A stretch of 64,000 nucleotides of DNA from an uncultured Bacteroidales bacterium. Its GTDB lineage: Bacteria; Bacteroidota; Bacteroidia; Bacteroidales; F082. The notes under the pieces were generated by a model. That model searched no databases, had not been told where the DNA came from, and saw only the letters and a program-made list of their open reading frames with translations. The DNA lies in NCBI GenBank assembly GCA_900317055.1, contig ONFF01000015.1, positions 1-64,000 on the forward strand. The letters are read 5' to 3'. Positions 43,250 through 51,631 of the stretch are shown here, piece by piece (position 1 is the stretch's first letter; every line of letters starts with the position of its first letter). A program made the position numbers and the translations under genes.

Positions 43250-44377
43250 TCATAGTCTTTCGAGCCAATGAGAGAAGAAAACATCGCCCACAGAGTAGTC
43301 AATTCCCTCAAGACTGACCTCAACATTGAGCAATCCTTTTTCACTAAGCGACTCGGCCAACTTTCGCGAAGCCGATGCGCCACCAATCTGATACCGTTTC
43401 AGGAAATCGGCAGCAGTAATCTGCCTAACCCTCCCCTCTTTGGCTACGGCAATGAGATAGTTCCATTGCTTATCAGTCAACATTTGGCGGTACTGCAAAT
43501 AAACGGTCTCGCTTTGTTTCAGTAACTGATTGCAAGTGCTTTTCACTTCGGCCAAGTCAATGGTTTTCTTTCCGTTGGAATAAATAGCATGGCACAACTG
43601 TTGGGTATAGTAAGTCACCCGTTGTGTCCAATCAAGAACGAATTGAAGGGCTTCGTCGGTGATGCTTCGCTTGCCACTGCCAAACAACTGGCGGATAAAA
43701 GCAGCGTAACGCTCTTCCGAGATTTTTCCCAAAGAAACAAAAGTCGTACTCGAATAGAAAGGTTTCCGTTCATTGGCAAAAATGTCCGTCATGATATGCT
43801 TTTTGCTGCCACAAAAGATAAAAGTAAGATTCTTGCATTGCTGGATATATGTGCGTAACAAGGCTTCCATATTTTGCTCGGGATATTCCCTAATCTGCTG
43901 AAACTCATCGATGGCAATGACAATAGGCGAATTCTGTCCATCAAGGAATTCGAATAATCCGCGCAAGGTGTACTCCTTTTCTTGAACCGTCTGGTAAGCG
44001 ATTTGCAACTGGGGCTGACCCGTCAAGGTATCGTAGGTAACCTGTGGCCTGAACGACTTGATATAGTTCACCAACCGCTTGCCAAATGTTGACTTTTCCG
44101 GAATAGCACTTAATGCCGCCTCTGCAAACAATTTGATGAACCCGTCAATATTGTCCGAAGCAAAAATGTCCACATACACGGTCTGAATGTTAGGATAAGA
44201 CGCTTTTATTTCATCAAACAACCTAAAAATCAGCCCTGTTTTCCCTAATCTTCGGCGCGAAATCAAAGTCATATTGGTCTGGTTTAGACAGTTGCGCAAC
44301 ATCAGTTGCAACTCTTCCTCACGGTCGCAAAACAAGTCTTTCGACTCGTAGGCTTTGATGACAAAAGGATTATCCAT
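43250..44377 (-). CDS. AAA ATPase with C-terminal winged helix
   Basis: 375 residues. The P-loop is SRRRLGKT (40-47), with Walker B IVIAIDEFQQI near 150-160. The RRR-type P-loop and the C-terminal winged-helix region match the archaeal-type/STAND-like ATPases common in Bacteroidota. No partner nuclease or membrane protein is adjacent. The promoter overlaps three 14-bp tandem repeats. Role unknown. Confidence 0.85.
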   Translation of the reverse strand: MDNPFVIKAYESKDLFCDREEELQLMLRNCLNQTNMTLISRRRLGKTGLIFRLFDEIKASYPNIQTVYVDIFASDNIDGFIKLFAEAALSAIPEKSTFGKRLVNYIKSFRPQVTYDTLTGQPQLQIAYQTVQEKEYTLRGLFEFLDGQNSPIVIAIDEFQQIREYPEQNMEALLRTYIQQCKNLTFIFCGSKKHIMTDIFANERKPFYSSTTFVSLGKISEERYAAFIRQLFGSGKRSITDEALQFVLDWTQRVTYYTQQLCHAIYSNGKKTIDLAEVKSTCNQLLKQSETVYLQYRQMLTDKQWNYLIAVAKEGRVRQITAADFLKRYQIGGASASRKLAESLSEKGLLNVEVSLEGIDYSVGDVFFSHWLERL

Positions 44378-44402
44378 AGCAGCATTTTTTATATTGACGC
44401 TG

Positions 44403-44434
44403 CAAAGATATATATTATTTTCAAATTACACAAA
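44403..44434 (-). promoter_or_regulatory. promoter of the AAA ATPase gene
   Basis: The -7 box TATCTTTG is at 44403-44410 and TTTG at 44431-44434, spaced by 20 bp. The -33 element lies inside the first 14-bp tandem repeat. Confidence 0.7.
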
Positions 44435-44467
44435 AGGTGTTACACAAAAAGTGTAACACTAAAAGTG
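44426..44467. repeat. three tandem 14-bp repeats over the ATPase promoter
   Basis: TTACACAAAAGGTG, TTACACAAAAAGTG and TAACACTAAAAGTG run head to tail at 44426-44439, 44440-44453 and 44454-44467. Within them GTGTTACAC/GTGTAACAC forms a 9-bp inverted repeat around AAAAA. Likely an operator or a variable-copy element. Confidence 0.75.
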
Positions 44468-44472
44468 TAATC

Positions 44473-44502
44473 AAAAAAAAGACGCTGCCGAAAGGCAACG
44501 TC
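44473..44502 (-). terminator. terminator of fusA
   Basis: Stem GACGTTGCC/GGCAGCGTC with loop TTTC, followed by eight T on the minus strand, about 30 bases after the fusA stop. Confidence 0.8.
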
Positions 44503-44530
44503 CAAAACATTCTCTAATTCTTGATAAAAA

Positions 44531-46600
44531 CTACTCTTTCTCGTTCCGCATCTTGACAATCTCTTCCTGCTTGTCCTTCGGTGTCGGCATGTACTGGTGG
44601 AACTCCATCGAGTAGTTGGCGCGGCCCGAGGTGAGGTTGCGCAAGGCGGTGGCATAGCCGAACATCTCCATCAGCGGGACGAAGGCATCCAGCTTCTGAG
44701 AGCCCTTACGGAAACGACGCATGGCCTCGATGCGACCACGGCGCTTGTTGACATCGCCCGTCACATTGCCGATGTAGTCGTCGGGCGTGTTGATTTCTAC
44801 CTTCATCACAGGCTCAAGCAGCACAGGGCTGGCTTTCATGAAGGCCTGCTTGAAGCACATCTGGGCGCAAAGCTGGAAGGCCATGTCGCTGGAGTCGACG
44901 GGGTGCGAACTGCCGTCCACAAGGACGCACTTCACATCCACGACAGGATAACCTGCGAAAGGACCTTTGTTCATGGCCGCTGCCAGACCCTTCTGCACCG
45001 AGGGAATGTATTCCTTTGGAATCACGCCACCCTTGGTGATGTCGACGAACTCGAAGCCGCCGCCCGGGTTAGGCTCGAAGCGGATGACGGTGTGGGCGAA
45101 CTGGCCCTTGCCGCCGGTCTGCTTCACATAGCGGTAGTTGCACTCGAACGGTGCGGTGATGGTCTCGCGGAACGACACCGAAGGCGCGCCCACCGTAACC
45201 GGAACCTTGAACTCTTCCTTCAGGCGGTCGACGATGATTTCCAGATGCAACTCACCCATGCCCGCGATGATGGTCTCTTCCGTCTCCTCGTCGAAGTGAG
45301 CGTGGAACGACGGGTCTTCGTTGCAAAGCTTGGCCAAGGCCTCACTCAGCTTGCTGCGGTTCTTCTTGTCGTCGAGGTTGACCTTCATCTCGATGACCGC
45401 AGGCGGTATATTGATGGATTCCAACAAGATAGGCTGATTTTCATCGCAGAGCGTGTCGCCCGTCTTGGTGTATTTCATGCCCACGAGAGCCACGATTTCG
45501 CCTGCACTTGCCTCGTTGATTTCCTCGCGTTCCTTCGCCTTGATGCGGAAGATACGACCCACGCGCTCACTCTTCAGCTTGTTGGTGTTGTAGACGCTCA
45601 TGCCGTTGGTCAGCTTGCCGCTGAAGATGCGGATGAAGGTCTGCTGGCCCACATACGGGTCGTTGATGAGCTTGAAGGCCAAGGCCGAGAAAGGCTCATT
45701 CTCGGAGGGGTTGCGACGGTAGGTCTTCTCCTCGTTGGCGGGGTCGTGCGCGATGACGGCACCCAAGTCGTTGGGCGAAGGCAGGTAGTCGACAATGGCA
45801 TCCAAAAGGAGCTGGATGCCTTTATTCTTATAGGCGGCACCGCAAAGCACCGGCACCATCATCAGTTTGATGGTGGCCTGACGGATGGCGGCCATCAGTT
45901 TGTCGGTCGGGATTTCTTTGTCTTCGAGGTAAAGCTCGGCGATCTCGTCGTCGAGGTCGGCGACCTTCTCGATAAGGTTGCGGCGGGCTTCCTGGGCTTG
46001 CTCCATCATGTTTTCCGGGATGGGACCGACGATGCGTTCCTTCTCGATGAAGCGCACCGAGTTCATCTGCACCAAGTCAACCATGCCCTCAAAATCGGAC
46101 TCTGCTCCGACGGGGAGATGCAGCGGCACGGCGTTAGCGCCCAAGTATTTATGCATCTGGTTGACCACCTCTTGGAAGTCGGCACCCGTGCGGTCCATCT
46201 TGTTGACGAAGGCAATGCGGGGCACGCGGTATTTGTCGGCTTGGTTCCACACCGTCTCCGACTGCGGCTCCACGCCACCCACGGCGCAGAACACAGCCAC
46301 CATGCCGTCGATGACGCGCAGCGAGCGTTCCACCTCGACGGTGAAGTCGACGTGACCAGGAGTATCAATAAGGTTGATCTGATAGCCGTTCCAATGTGCA
46401 GTGATGGCTGCCGAAGCGATGGTGATGCCGCGCTCCTGCTCTTGTTTCATAAAGTCCATGGTGGCTTGTCCATCATGCGTTTCACCCACCTTACGGTTGA
46501 CGCCCGTGAAGAACAGGATGCGTTCCGAAACCGTAGTCTTACCAGCATCGATATGCGCAGCGATACCGATGTTTCTCAATTTTGAAATGTTTAAACTCAT
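44531..46600 (-). CDS. fusA: elongation factor G
   Basis: 689 residues. EF-G drives ribosomal translocation with GTP. G1 AHIDAGKTT (15-23), RGITI switch, G3 DTPGHVDF, and G4 NKMD are intact, so GTPase activity is expected. Domains II-V are complete in length. The gene is not in the usual rpsL-rpsG-fusA-tuf string; it stands alone with its own promoter (46658-46665). It may be a second EF-G; whether another copy exists outside the window cannot be told. Confidence 0.92.
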   Translation of the reverse strand: MSLNISKLRNIGIAAHIDAGKTTVSERILFFTGVNRKVGETHDGQATMDFMKQEQERGITIASAAITAHWNGYQINLIDTPGHVDFTVEVERSLRVIDGMVAVFCAVGGVEPQSETVWNQADKYRVPRIAFVNKMDRTGADFQEVVNQMHKYLGANAVPLHLPVGAESDFEGMVDLVQMNSVRFIEKERIVGPIPENMMEQAQEARRNLIEKVADLDDEIAELYLEDKEIPTDKLMAAIRQATIKLMMVPVLCGAAYKNKGIQLLLDAIVDYLPSPNDLGAVIAHDPANEEKTYRRNPSENEPFSALAFKLINDPYVGQQTFIRIFSGKLTNGMSVYNTNKLKSERVGRIFRIKAKEREEINEASAGEIVALVGMKYTKTGDTLCDENQPILLESINIPPAVIEMKVNLDDKKNRSKLSEALAKLCNEDPSFHAHFDEETEETIIAGMGELHLEIIVDRLKEEFKVPVTVGAPSVSFRETITAPFECNYRYVKQTGGKGQFAHTVIRFEPNPGGGFEFVDITKGGVIPKEYIPSVQKGLAAAMNKGPFAGYPVVDVKCVLVDGSSHPVDSSDMAFQLCAQMCFKQAFMKASPVLLEPVMKVEINTPDDYIGNVTGDVNKRRGRIEAMRRFRKGSQKLDAFVPLMEMFGYATALRNLTSGRANYSMEFHQYMPTPKDKQEEIVKMRNEKE

Positions 46601-46657
46601 TATTTTATCTGATTTTCAATTATTTGCAAATACAAATCAGGCTTTTGATTCGGGCTG

Positions 46658-46665
46658 CAAAGGTA
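46658..46665 (-). promoter_or_regulatory. -7 box (TACCTTTG) for fusA
   Basis: An exact TAnnTTTG match 58 bases upstream of ATG 46600. Confidence 0.6.
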
Positions 46666-46696
46666 CGGAAAAACTTTGAACCTGCAATTCAAATCG

Positions 46697-49240
46697 TCAT
46701 TTGACGAACCTTTCGCTTTTCTTCATACCGTTAGTATCCATAACCTCAACCAAATACACACCAGCAGCCCACTCTGAAACATCCAAGCAGACTTCCGAAG
46801 TCCCATCAGCAGAAACCGACTTGACAAGCTGTCCCAAAGCATTGTAAACATTGATGGTCTTCATTCCTTCCGCTTCAATCGTGACAAAGGAGGAGGCGGG
46901 CACAGGATAAACCTTTAACGACTCCGTTTGTATTTGATTTTCAGCTATTCCCGTCGGGTCAAAAGTGTCGTTACCATCAGTGAGCCATTCAAGGCTGAAG
47001 TTGTAGAACACCGTCGAATAGCCCGAGGCGCCAGCGTAGGCTTCCTCGACATAGAGTCCAATGGTGCCATCGGGCAGAATACAGAGCGAAGAATAGGCCG
47101 AGCTATAGGGCACGATGCATTTCTTCACCGGCCAGGTCTCGCCCTCGTCGTAACTCACATAGACCGTCACATCGGTGCGTGAGTTGCCGTATGGCACCGA
47201 ATGCAGCAAGCGGTTCTTGTCATGACCTTGGTTTTCGGAGGTATAACGAATCATGTCGCCATTGCAGGCAGGCGCGGTGATATCGTACCAAGTAGAGGTG
47301 GTGGGTTGCCAAGTCTCGCCGCCGTCCTCGGAAATGTTGTACCAGCGGTTGCCCGCGTGACGGATGCTCATCAGGATGCGGCCATCGGCCAACTCCGTAA
47401 CCTTAGCCTCATCGCCCGAGGTGGAGGCACGACCCGACACATGCCAAGTCTGACCGTTGTCATCGGAATAAACAGCATGGTTGTAAAGCACCTGTGCCGT
47501 AGTCTCACGGATGGCAGCCACAAACATGATACGACCTGTGGAGGTGCGCAGCCCGTTACCCGAACCGAAGAACGAGGCGCGCCATGTGCGCTGTTCGGGG
47601 ATAATGCAGTTGTCGCCAAAGATGAAGTGGGTGATGTCTTCGGGCTCCGTCCAAGTCTGACCGTTGTCATAACTCTTACAAATATAGGTGCGGATCGGAT
47701 TCGATGGGGTGGAATACCACAAGCCGGGACCACCTACAAAACCCGCGACGAGGCCATTGTCGTCGTCGCTCCATGCTAAAGCGCAGTCGCCGAAGCCATG
47801 GTTGACACCTGTACCCAAGGCTATAGTGTAAGGCTCACTCCAAGTGTGACCACCATCGGTACTGCGGTTGCAGACAATGTCAATGTCCTCGGGCAGGTCG
47901 CCTTCGTTGTATTTGCGTTTGTCGGTGACCGCCACGATGCTTCCATCCTTCGCCGTGATGACGGCAGGAATGCGATAATTGGTTGAGTTATAATCACCTG
48001 GCTGCAATAATAAGGTATGTGCAAGAATGATTTCACGGCTACCAGCTGGCGAAGGATTAGCCAACTCATAAGTCTCCTCCGCAGTCGTAATCGACTTCAG
48101 TGAAGCATCAATGAAATTACCTTCAGTAGCATTGTCGGCTACATGTGCCACGACCCAAAGGTAATTGGTGCCATAGACAAGGTTGCCATCCAAGTTGCAG
48201 GTTATGTCACCCGAGGCTGGAACAACACTTCCAAGCAAAGTGGCGTTTTGAGGATGGCGTTCATCGAAACCATTGGCAATGCCCGTAGAATAGACCTTGA
48301 TTTCTTCAATATCATTCAAATCCGTTGTTCCCTCAAGATTCAAGGTTATGGTTTGCAGTTCAACCTCGGCACCACCGTCAGCACCGTCCACAGCCACCGC
48401 TGCCTTGAGTAGCACATCATTTTCATTGCCACGCCCCGTCTTACGCGTGTCTTGGGTCAAAGTAACATTCCATATCCCAGAACCGCCAAAATTAAAATTA
48501 ACCAGTTGTGCATCGTGACCATGCCCCGAAAGGTCGGGCAAAATGTTGTCATTGACCCAGGTTGCAGAGAATTCATAAGCGGCTCTTAAGTGATCTGCCA
48601 TGTAAAAACTTATATCATATAAATCATCAGCGCCTAAATCCCTTTGTATCTCGTCGGGTTCCAGTGCTATATTGTAGAACCTCACATTGCCAAACGAGCC
48701 GTTGCAGAAGTTGGCAGGCTGCCCGCCGCTGTTGCCCGCCCCTATAAACACATCATGCGTGTTGGTCACGGCCCAGTCGTTCACCGCTGCCACCCAACTG
48801 CTGTTGGTCTCACCGTTTTGGTATATGCGAATCTCGTTATTCGGGCGGTCCACAACGAGGGCAAAATGCATCCACTCCCCTGCCGGAACAGTGACACCCG
48901 TATAGATCGACAAGGCGTGACCCGAGGTTGAAGTGGGCGTATTGAGTCCCAGCGACTGGCCCGCACTGCCCGTGCCAAAGAACTCATAACCCGTGCGTTC
49001 GCTGCCCGCACCTTGCACCAACATATCGCGCTTGCACACATAACGCGGGTAACTAGTATAGGTCTCGTTGCGCACCCATCCCGTGACCGTGAAGCTTTGG
49101 TCGGCAGCGATATTAAAGTCTTCGTGATGCGGGATACGCATATATTGGTCAGTACCGTTGAAAGTGATGTAATGGGCAGGTTGGGCAAATGCCCCAGTCA
49201 AAGCCGTCAGCAGAACAGCGAGAGCAAAAAGTTTTTTCAT
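46697..49240 (-). CDS. exo-alpha-sialidase (GH33-like) with LamG domain and T9SS sorting domain
   Basis: 847 residues from ATG 49240; the longer frame to 49345 runs past the -7 box at 49282. Signal peptide, then a LamG-like domain (about 22-205), a beta-sandwich region with FNFGGSGIWNVTLTQDTRK, then a sialidase propeller with the YRIPAV (FRIP-type) motif and five Asp-boxes (STDGGHTW, SYDNGQTW, SDDNGQTW, SEDGGETW, SYDEGETW). The C-terminus is a sorting domain (LKVYPVPASSFVTIE ... ERFVK). It should release sialic acids from host glycans at the cell surface. No other sialic acid genes are nearby. Confidence 0.9.
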   Translation of the reverse strand: MKKLFALAVLLTALTGAFAQPAHYITFNGTDQYMRIPHHEDFNIAADQSFTVTGWVRNETYTSYPRYVCKRDMLVQGAGSERTGYEFFGTGSAGQSLGLNTPTSTSGHALSIYTGVTVPAGEWMHFALVVDRPNNEIRIYQNGETNSSWVAAVNDWAVTNTHDVFIGAGNSGGQPANFCNGSFGNVRFYNIALEPDEIQRDLGADDLYDISFYMADHLRAAYEFSATWVNDNILPDLSGHGHDAQLVNFNFGGSGIWNVTLTQDTRKTGRGNENDVLLKAAVAVDGADGGAEVELQTITLNLEGTTDLNDIEEIKVYSTGIANGFDERHPQNATLLGSVVPASGDITCNLDGNLVYGTNYLWVVAHVADNATEGNFIDASLKSITTAEETYELANPSPAGSREIILAHTLLLQPGDYNSTNYRIPAVITAKDGSIVAVTDKRKYNEGDLPEDIDIVCNRSTDGGHTWSEPYTIALGTGVNHGFGDCALAWSDDDNGLVAGFVGGPGLWYSTPSNPIRTYICKSYDNGQTWTEPEDITHFIFGDNCIIPEQRTWRASFFGSGNGLRTSTGRIMFVAAIRETTAQVLYNHAVYSDDNGQTWHVSGRASTSGDEAKVTELADGRILMSIRHAGNRWYNISEDGGETWQPTTSTWYDITAPACNGDMIRYTSENQGHDKNRLLHSVPYGNSRTDVTVYVSYDEGETWPVKKCIVPYSSAYSSLCILPDGTIGLYVEEAYAGASGYSTVFYNFSLEWLTDGNDTFDPTGIAENQIQTESLKVYPVPASSFVTIEAEGMKTINVYNALGQLVKSVSADGTSEVCLDVSEWAAGVYLVEVMDTNGMKKSERFVK

Positions 49241-49281
49241 GGCGATAAGTGTTATTGGATTAAACTTCAATGTATTGGGTG

Positions 49282-49312
49282 CAAAACTAATATTATTTCG
49301 GAAATGACACAA
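49282..49312 (-). promoter_or_regulatory. promoter of the sialidase gene
   Basis: -7 TAGTTTTG (49282-49289) and TTG (49310-49312), spaced by 20 bp. Divergent from the box at 49321-49328. Confidence 0.65.
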
Positions 49313-49320
49313 CTTTTTCC

Positions 49321-49328
49321 TATTTTTG
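49321..49328 (+). promoter_or_regulatory. -7 box (TATTTTTG) for the unknown gene at 49400
   Basis: An exact TAnnTTTG match 72 bases upstream of ATG 49400. It rules out upstream in-frame starts, which would lie inside the sialidase gene. Confidence 0.55.
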
Positions 49329-49399
49329 CCTCGTGTATTAGCCAAACATCATCAACATACGAAAAGGAAATAGGATTATTATTTAAACAATTTAAAACT

Positions 49400-50059
49400 A
49401 TGGGCTGGATTGTTGATCATTACAAAATCACCTACAACGACCTATTTGTGGGCAGTTATTATGTTTACGAAGACAACACTTGCAGGTATTACGTCAACAG
49501 TTGGAAAAATGAACTTGAGCCCATCAAGGACCTCCTTGAAAAAAAAGGTCTGTTGAAAGACAAAGACACAAAGAGACCTATCGCCGCCATCACGAAGATG
49601 ATGACGGCTGAAAATAGGATAAAAGGCAGAAAGAGATCCATATATCATTGTGACGGCCTTACTTTGGAAAGGATTCCTAATGAGACCAACGAGCGTTTTC
49701 TGGTGTATCAGCATGATGCCAATAAAGGGCAGCCAGGCTATTCGGACAAAGACCATTCCGCCCCACATTATGAAGGTGAAAAAACGCCTGAAGGGATGAG
49801 GGAATGGACCACCTGGTACGCCTTCGTCAAGATGGACGATGGCACATACGAGGCGGCACTCGACGAATCCTGGTGGTGGGGCGGCGGCCACAACGACGGC
49901 GGCACCATCCACACCGACATCCCCGAAGAATGGTTTGAATTGTCCTACGACGAATTCCTTGAAAACGTGGTAACGCTTTCGGCGGCTTCACACTATGGTT
50001 TCACGCCAGATGAACTAAAAGAAAAACAAGGACTGAAAGAATTCTTTGGTTTCGAATAA
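49400..50059 (+). CDS. protein of unknown function
   Basis: 219 residues, no signal peptide. It is rich in charged and aromatic residues, with a C-terminal SWWWGGGHNDGGT segment and FTPDELKEKQGLKEFFGFE. No family was recognised. The frame is open further upstream to 49013, but that part is antisense to the sialidase gene and upstream of the promoter. It is the only plus-strand gene in this region. Confidence 0.7.
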   Translation: MGWIVDHYKITYNDLFVGSYYVYEDNTCRYYVNSWKNELEPIKDLLEKKGLLKDKDTKRPIAAITKMMTAENRIKGRKRSIYHCDGLTLERIPNETNERFLVYQHDANKGQPGYSDKDHSAPHYEGEKTPEGMREWTTWYAFVKMDDGTYEAALDESWWWGGGHNDGGTIHTDIPEEWFELSYDEFLENVVTLSAASHYGFTPDELKEKQGLKEFFGFE

Positions 50060-50070
50060 GACACAACTTG

Positions 50071-50568
50071 CTATTTCCACCATCCTTCCAGTTTCAGCAA
50101 CGCGATTTTGTTGTGTATGCCTCCTCCATAGCCCGTGAGGTTACCATTAGCACCCATAACGCGATGACAGGGCACGATGAGGCAAATGGGGTTCCAACCC
50201 ACAGCGCCACCAACCGCCTGTGCAGAATTGATTTTCAACCGTTTTGCGATTTCGCCATAAGTTAGTGTATGCCCAAATGGTATCTCGCACACGATATCCA
50301 ACACTACCTTGCGGAATGGTGTCAAGTCTTCCATGCGGTAAGCTGGTGTGAAATCGGGCTGATGGCCAGTGAAATAGAAGTCCAACCAACGATAGGTATC
50401 ATGAATTACGGGCGGTAGTGACGAGCCATGGCGCGTCTCTACAACGCCCAATGGATGTTTGTTTTCGTCACGCGAGCCTGCAAACCATAGGCCCGTCAGC
50501 GCCTTGCCGTCGGTGCTCATCAAAAGGTCATCGAAACCTTCTGGGGTTGGATAAAGGTATGTAGCCAT
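50071..50568 (-). CDS. ogt: methylated-DNA-protein cysteine methyltransferase
   Basis: 165 residues from ATG 50568; the upstream in-frame codon at 50574 is TTG. The active-site motif PCHRV (Cys134) and the downstream GYGGG helix motif are intact. It repairs O6-methylguanine by transferring the alkyl group to its own cysteine. Residues 43-51 (VETRHGSSL) are encoded by a family-A palindrome (50415-50442). It lies 2 bp after the GNAT gene stop and is likely cotranscribed. Confidence 0.9.
   Translation of the reverse strand: MATYLYPTPEGFDDLLMSTDGKALTGLWFAGSRDENKHPLGVVETRHGSSLPPVIHDTYRWLDFYFTGHQPDFTPAYRMEDLTPFRKVVLDIVCEIPFGHTLTYGEIAKRLKINSAQAVGGAVGWNPICLIVPCHRVMGANGNLTGYGGGIHNKIALLKLEGWWK
50415..50442 (-). 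repeat. family-A palindrome inside ogt
   Basis: A 28-bp palindrome with two mismatches; minus strand starts GTAGAGACGCGCCA. In phase 0 it encodes V43-E-T-R-H-G-S-S-L in the N-terminal domain of Ogt. Confidence 0.8.
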
Positions 50569-50570
50569 AT

Positions 50571-51056
50571 TCAATCCTCCAAAGCGAATTTTCGCAAAGC
50601 CGTTTCATCCAAGCGCTGGACGGTCCATTCATCCATGGGCACAGCACCGATGCTGCGGTAAACCGTCAGGGCGGGTTTGTTCCAATCGAGGCAGATCCAT
50701 TCCATGCGGCCACAGTTGCGCTCCACGGCAATCTTTGCCAAATATTTCAACAAGGCCTTACCATAGCCACGACCGCGTTTCTCGGGAAGGATGAACAGGT
50801 CTTCGAGATACAAACCTTTGCGCCCGACAAAAGTGGAGAAGTTGTGGAAAAACAAAGCGAATCCGATGACCGCGCCGTCTTCCTCGGCAAAGACCACCTC
50901 GGCGGCATGCTCCACAAAAAGGGAATGGTAGATGGTAGCTTCATCGGCCACAACTTCATCGGCGCATTTCTCGTAAACGGCGAGTTTCTTGATGAATTCA
51001 AGAACCAGGCCTGCCTCTTCGGGCTTCGCAGGACGGATAGTGAATTGATTGTTCAT
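50571..51056 (-). CDS. GNAT N-acetyltransferase (diamine/SSAT-like)
   Basis: 161 residues. The acetyl-CoA-binding motif RGRGYGKALLKYLAK and the SSAT-like LYLEDLFILPEKRG, CLDWNKPALTVYRSIGA are present. It resembles spermidine/diamine N-acetyltransferases. Substrate is inferred only from family resemblance. Confidence 0.85.
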   Translation of the reverse strand: MNNQFTIRPAKPEEAGLVLEFIKKLAVYEKCADEVVADEATIYHSLFVEHAAEVVFAEEDGAVIGFALFFHNFSTFVGRKGLYLEDLFILPEKRGRGYGKALLKYLAKIAVERNCGRMEWICLDWNKPALTVYRSIGAVPMDEWTVQRLDETALRKFALED

Positions 51057-51084
51057 GGTTTGAGTATTGTCAATTTAGGTAAAG

Positions 51085-51123
51085 GGTCCTTCGATCCTTC
51101 GAGAGCCTCAGGACTCAGGAGCC
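51085..51123. repeat. degenerate family-B repeat
   Basis: GTCCTTCGATCCTTCGAGAGC followed by CTCAGGACTCAGGAGCCC, recognisable as a decayed CTTCGA...CTCAGG copy, between the GNAT gene and the HEAT-like gene. Confidence 0.5.
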
Positions 51124-51133
51124 CTACGATGGA

Positions 51134-51628
51134 TCATTTTTTCAGCATTTTGCCTCGAATATGTTTCAACGCGGCCGGCAGCACCTCTGGCTCCATCATT
51201 TGGAGTGCCGTGTTGAACTCTTCGAGCAGTTCGGGATAGAATTTGCTTTGCGCATAAGTCAGCTTAATGGCCAGAGACTTCACGCCGATGGGCTCATTGG
51301 AAAGCATGGCGTTGAAACAGAAATCAAGGAAGTCGGTGCGGATGCTATCGACCTCAAAGGGAGTTCTTTCCAACAGGTTCATGATAAGGCGGCGCTTCGT
51401 GGTGCTGGTGGTGCGCATGGCTTCATCAATAAAGGTGTTTTGATGCTCGGCCAACCAGGCATCTGCGGTTTTGGGTAGGTGCGTCAACACCCAAGCGGCA
51501 TTGTCGGAAGTACGCTTGTCTTCATCGAAGAGCAGCTGTAACAGTTCCTCATTAAAGATGCCTCCAGCCAAGGCTCGGGCGTCGCCTCCACTAATTCTGC
51601 CGGACAATATGGTTTTCAGCTCCAACAT
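51134..51628 (-). CDS. small HEAT-like protein of unknown function
   Basis: 164 residues, all alpha-helical in appearance, with HEAT/ARM-like helix pairs (DNAAWVLTHLPKTADAWLAEHQ, KRRLIMNLLERTPFEVDSI, GVKSLAIKLTYAQSKFYPELL). No signal peptide. The start is 4 bp from the stop of phzF, so they are probably cotranscribed. Function unknown. Confidence 0.75.
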   Translation of the reverse strand: MLELKTILSGRISGGDARALAGGIFNEELLQLLFDEDKRTSDNAAWVLTHLPKTADAWLAEHQNTFIDEAMRTTSTTKRRLIMNLLERTPFEVDSIRTDFLDFCFNAMLSNEPIGVKSLAIKLTYAQSKFYPELLEEFNTALQMMEPEVLPAALKHIRGKMLKK

Positions 51629-51631
51629 AAG

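Noticed and set aside
44426-44467. CRISPR-like array
   Set aside because: The 14-bp units are directly adjacent with no spacers, and no cas gene is present.
44597-46585. Open frame of 662 codons on the plus strand antisense to fusA
   Set aside because: It mirrors the codon bias of fusA exactly, has no promoter box, and its translation is a low-complexity, His/Asp/Leu/Val-rich shadow with no domain.
49013-49399. N-terminal extension of the unknown gene at 49400
   Set aside because: It is antisense to the sialidase gene and upstream of the -7 box at 49321.
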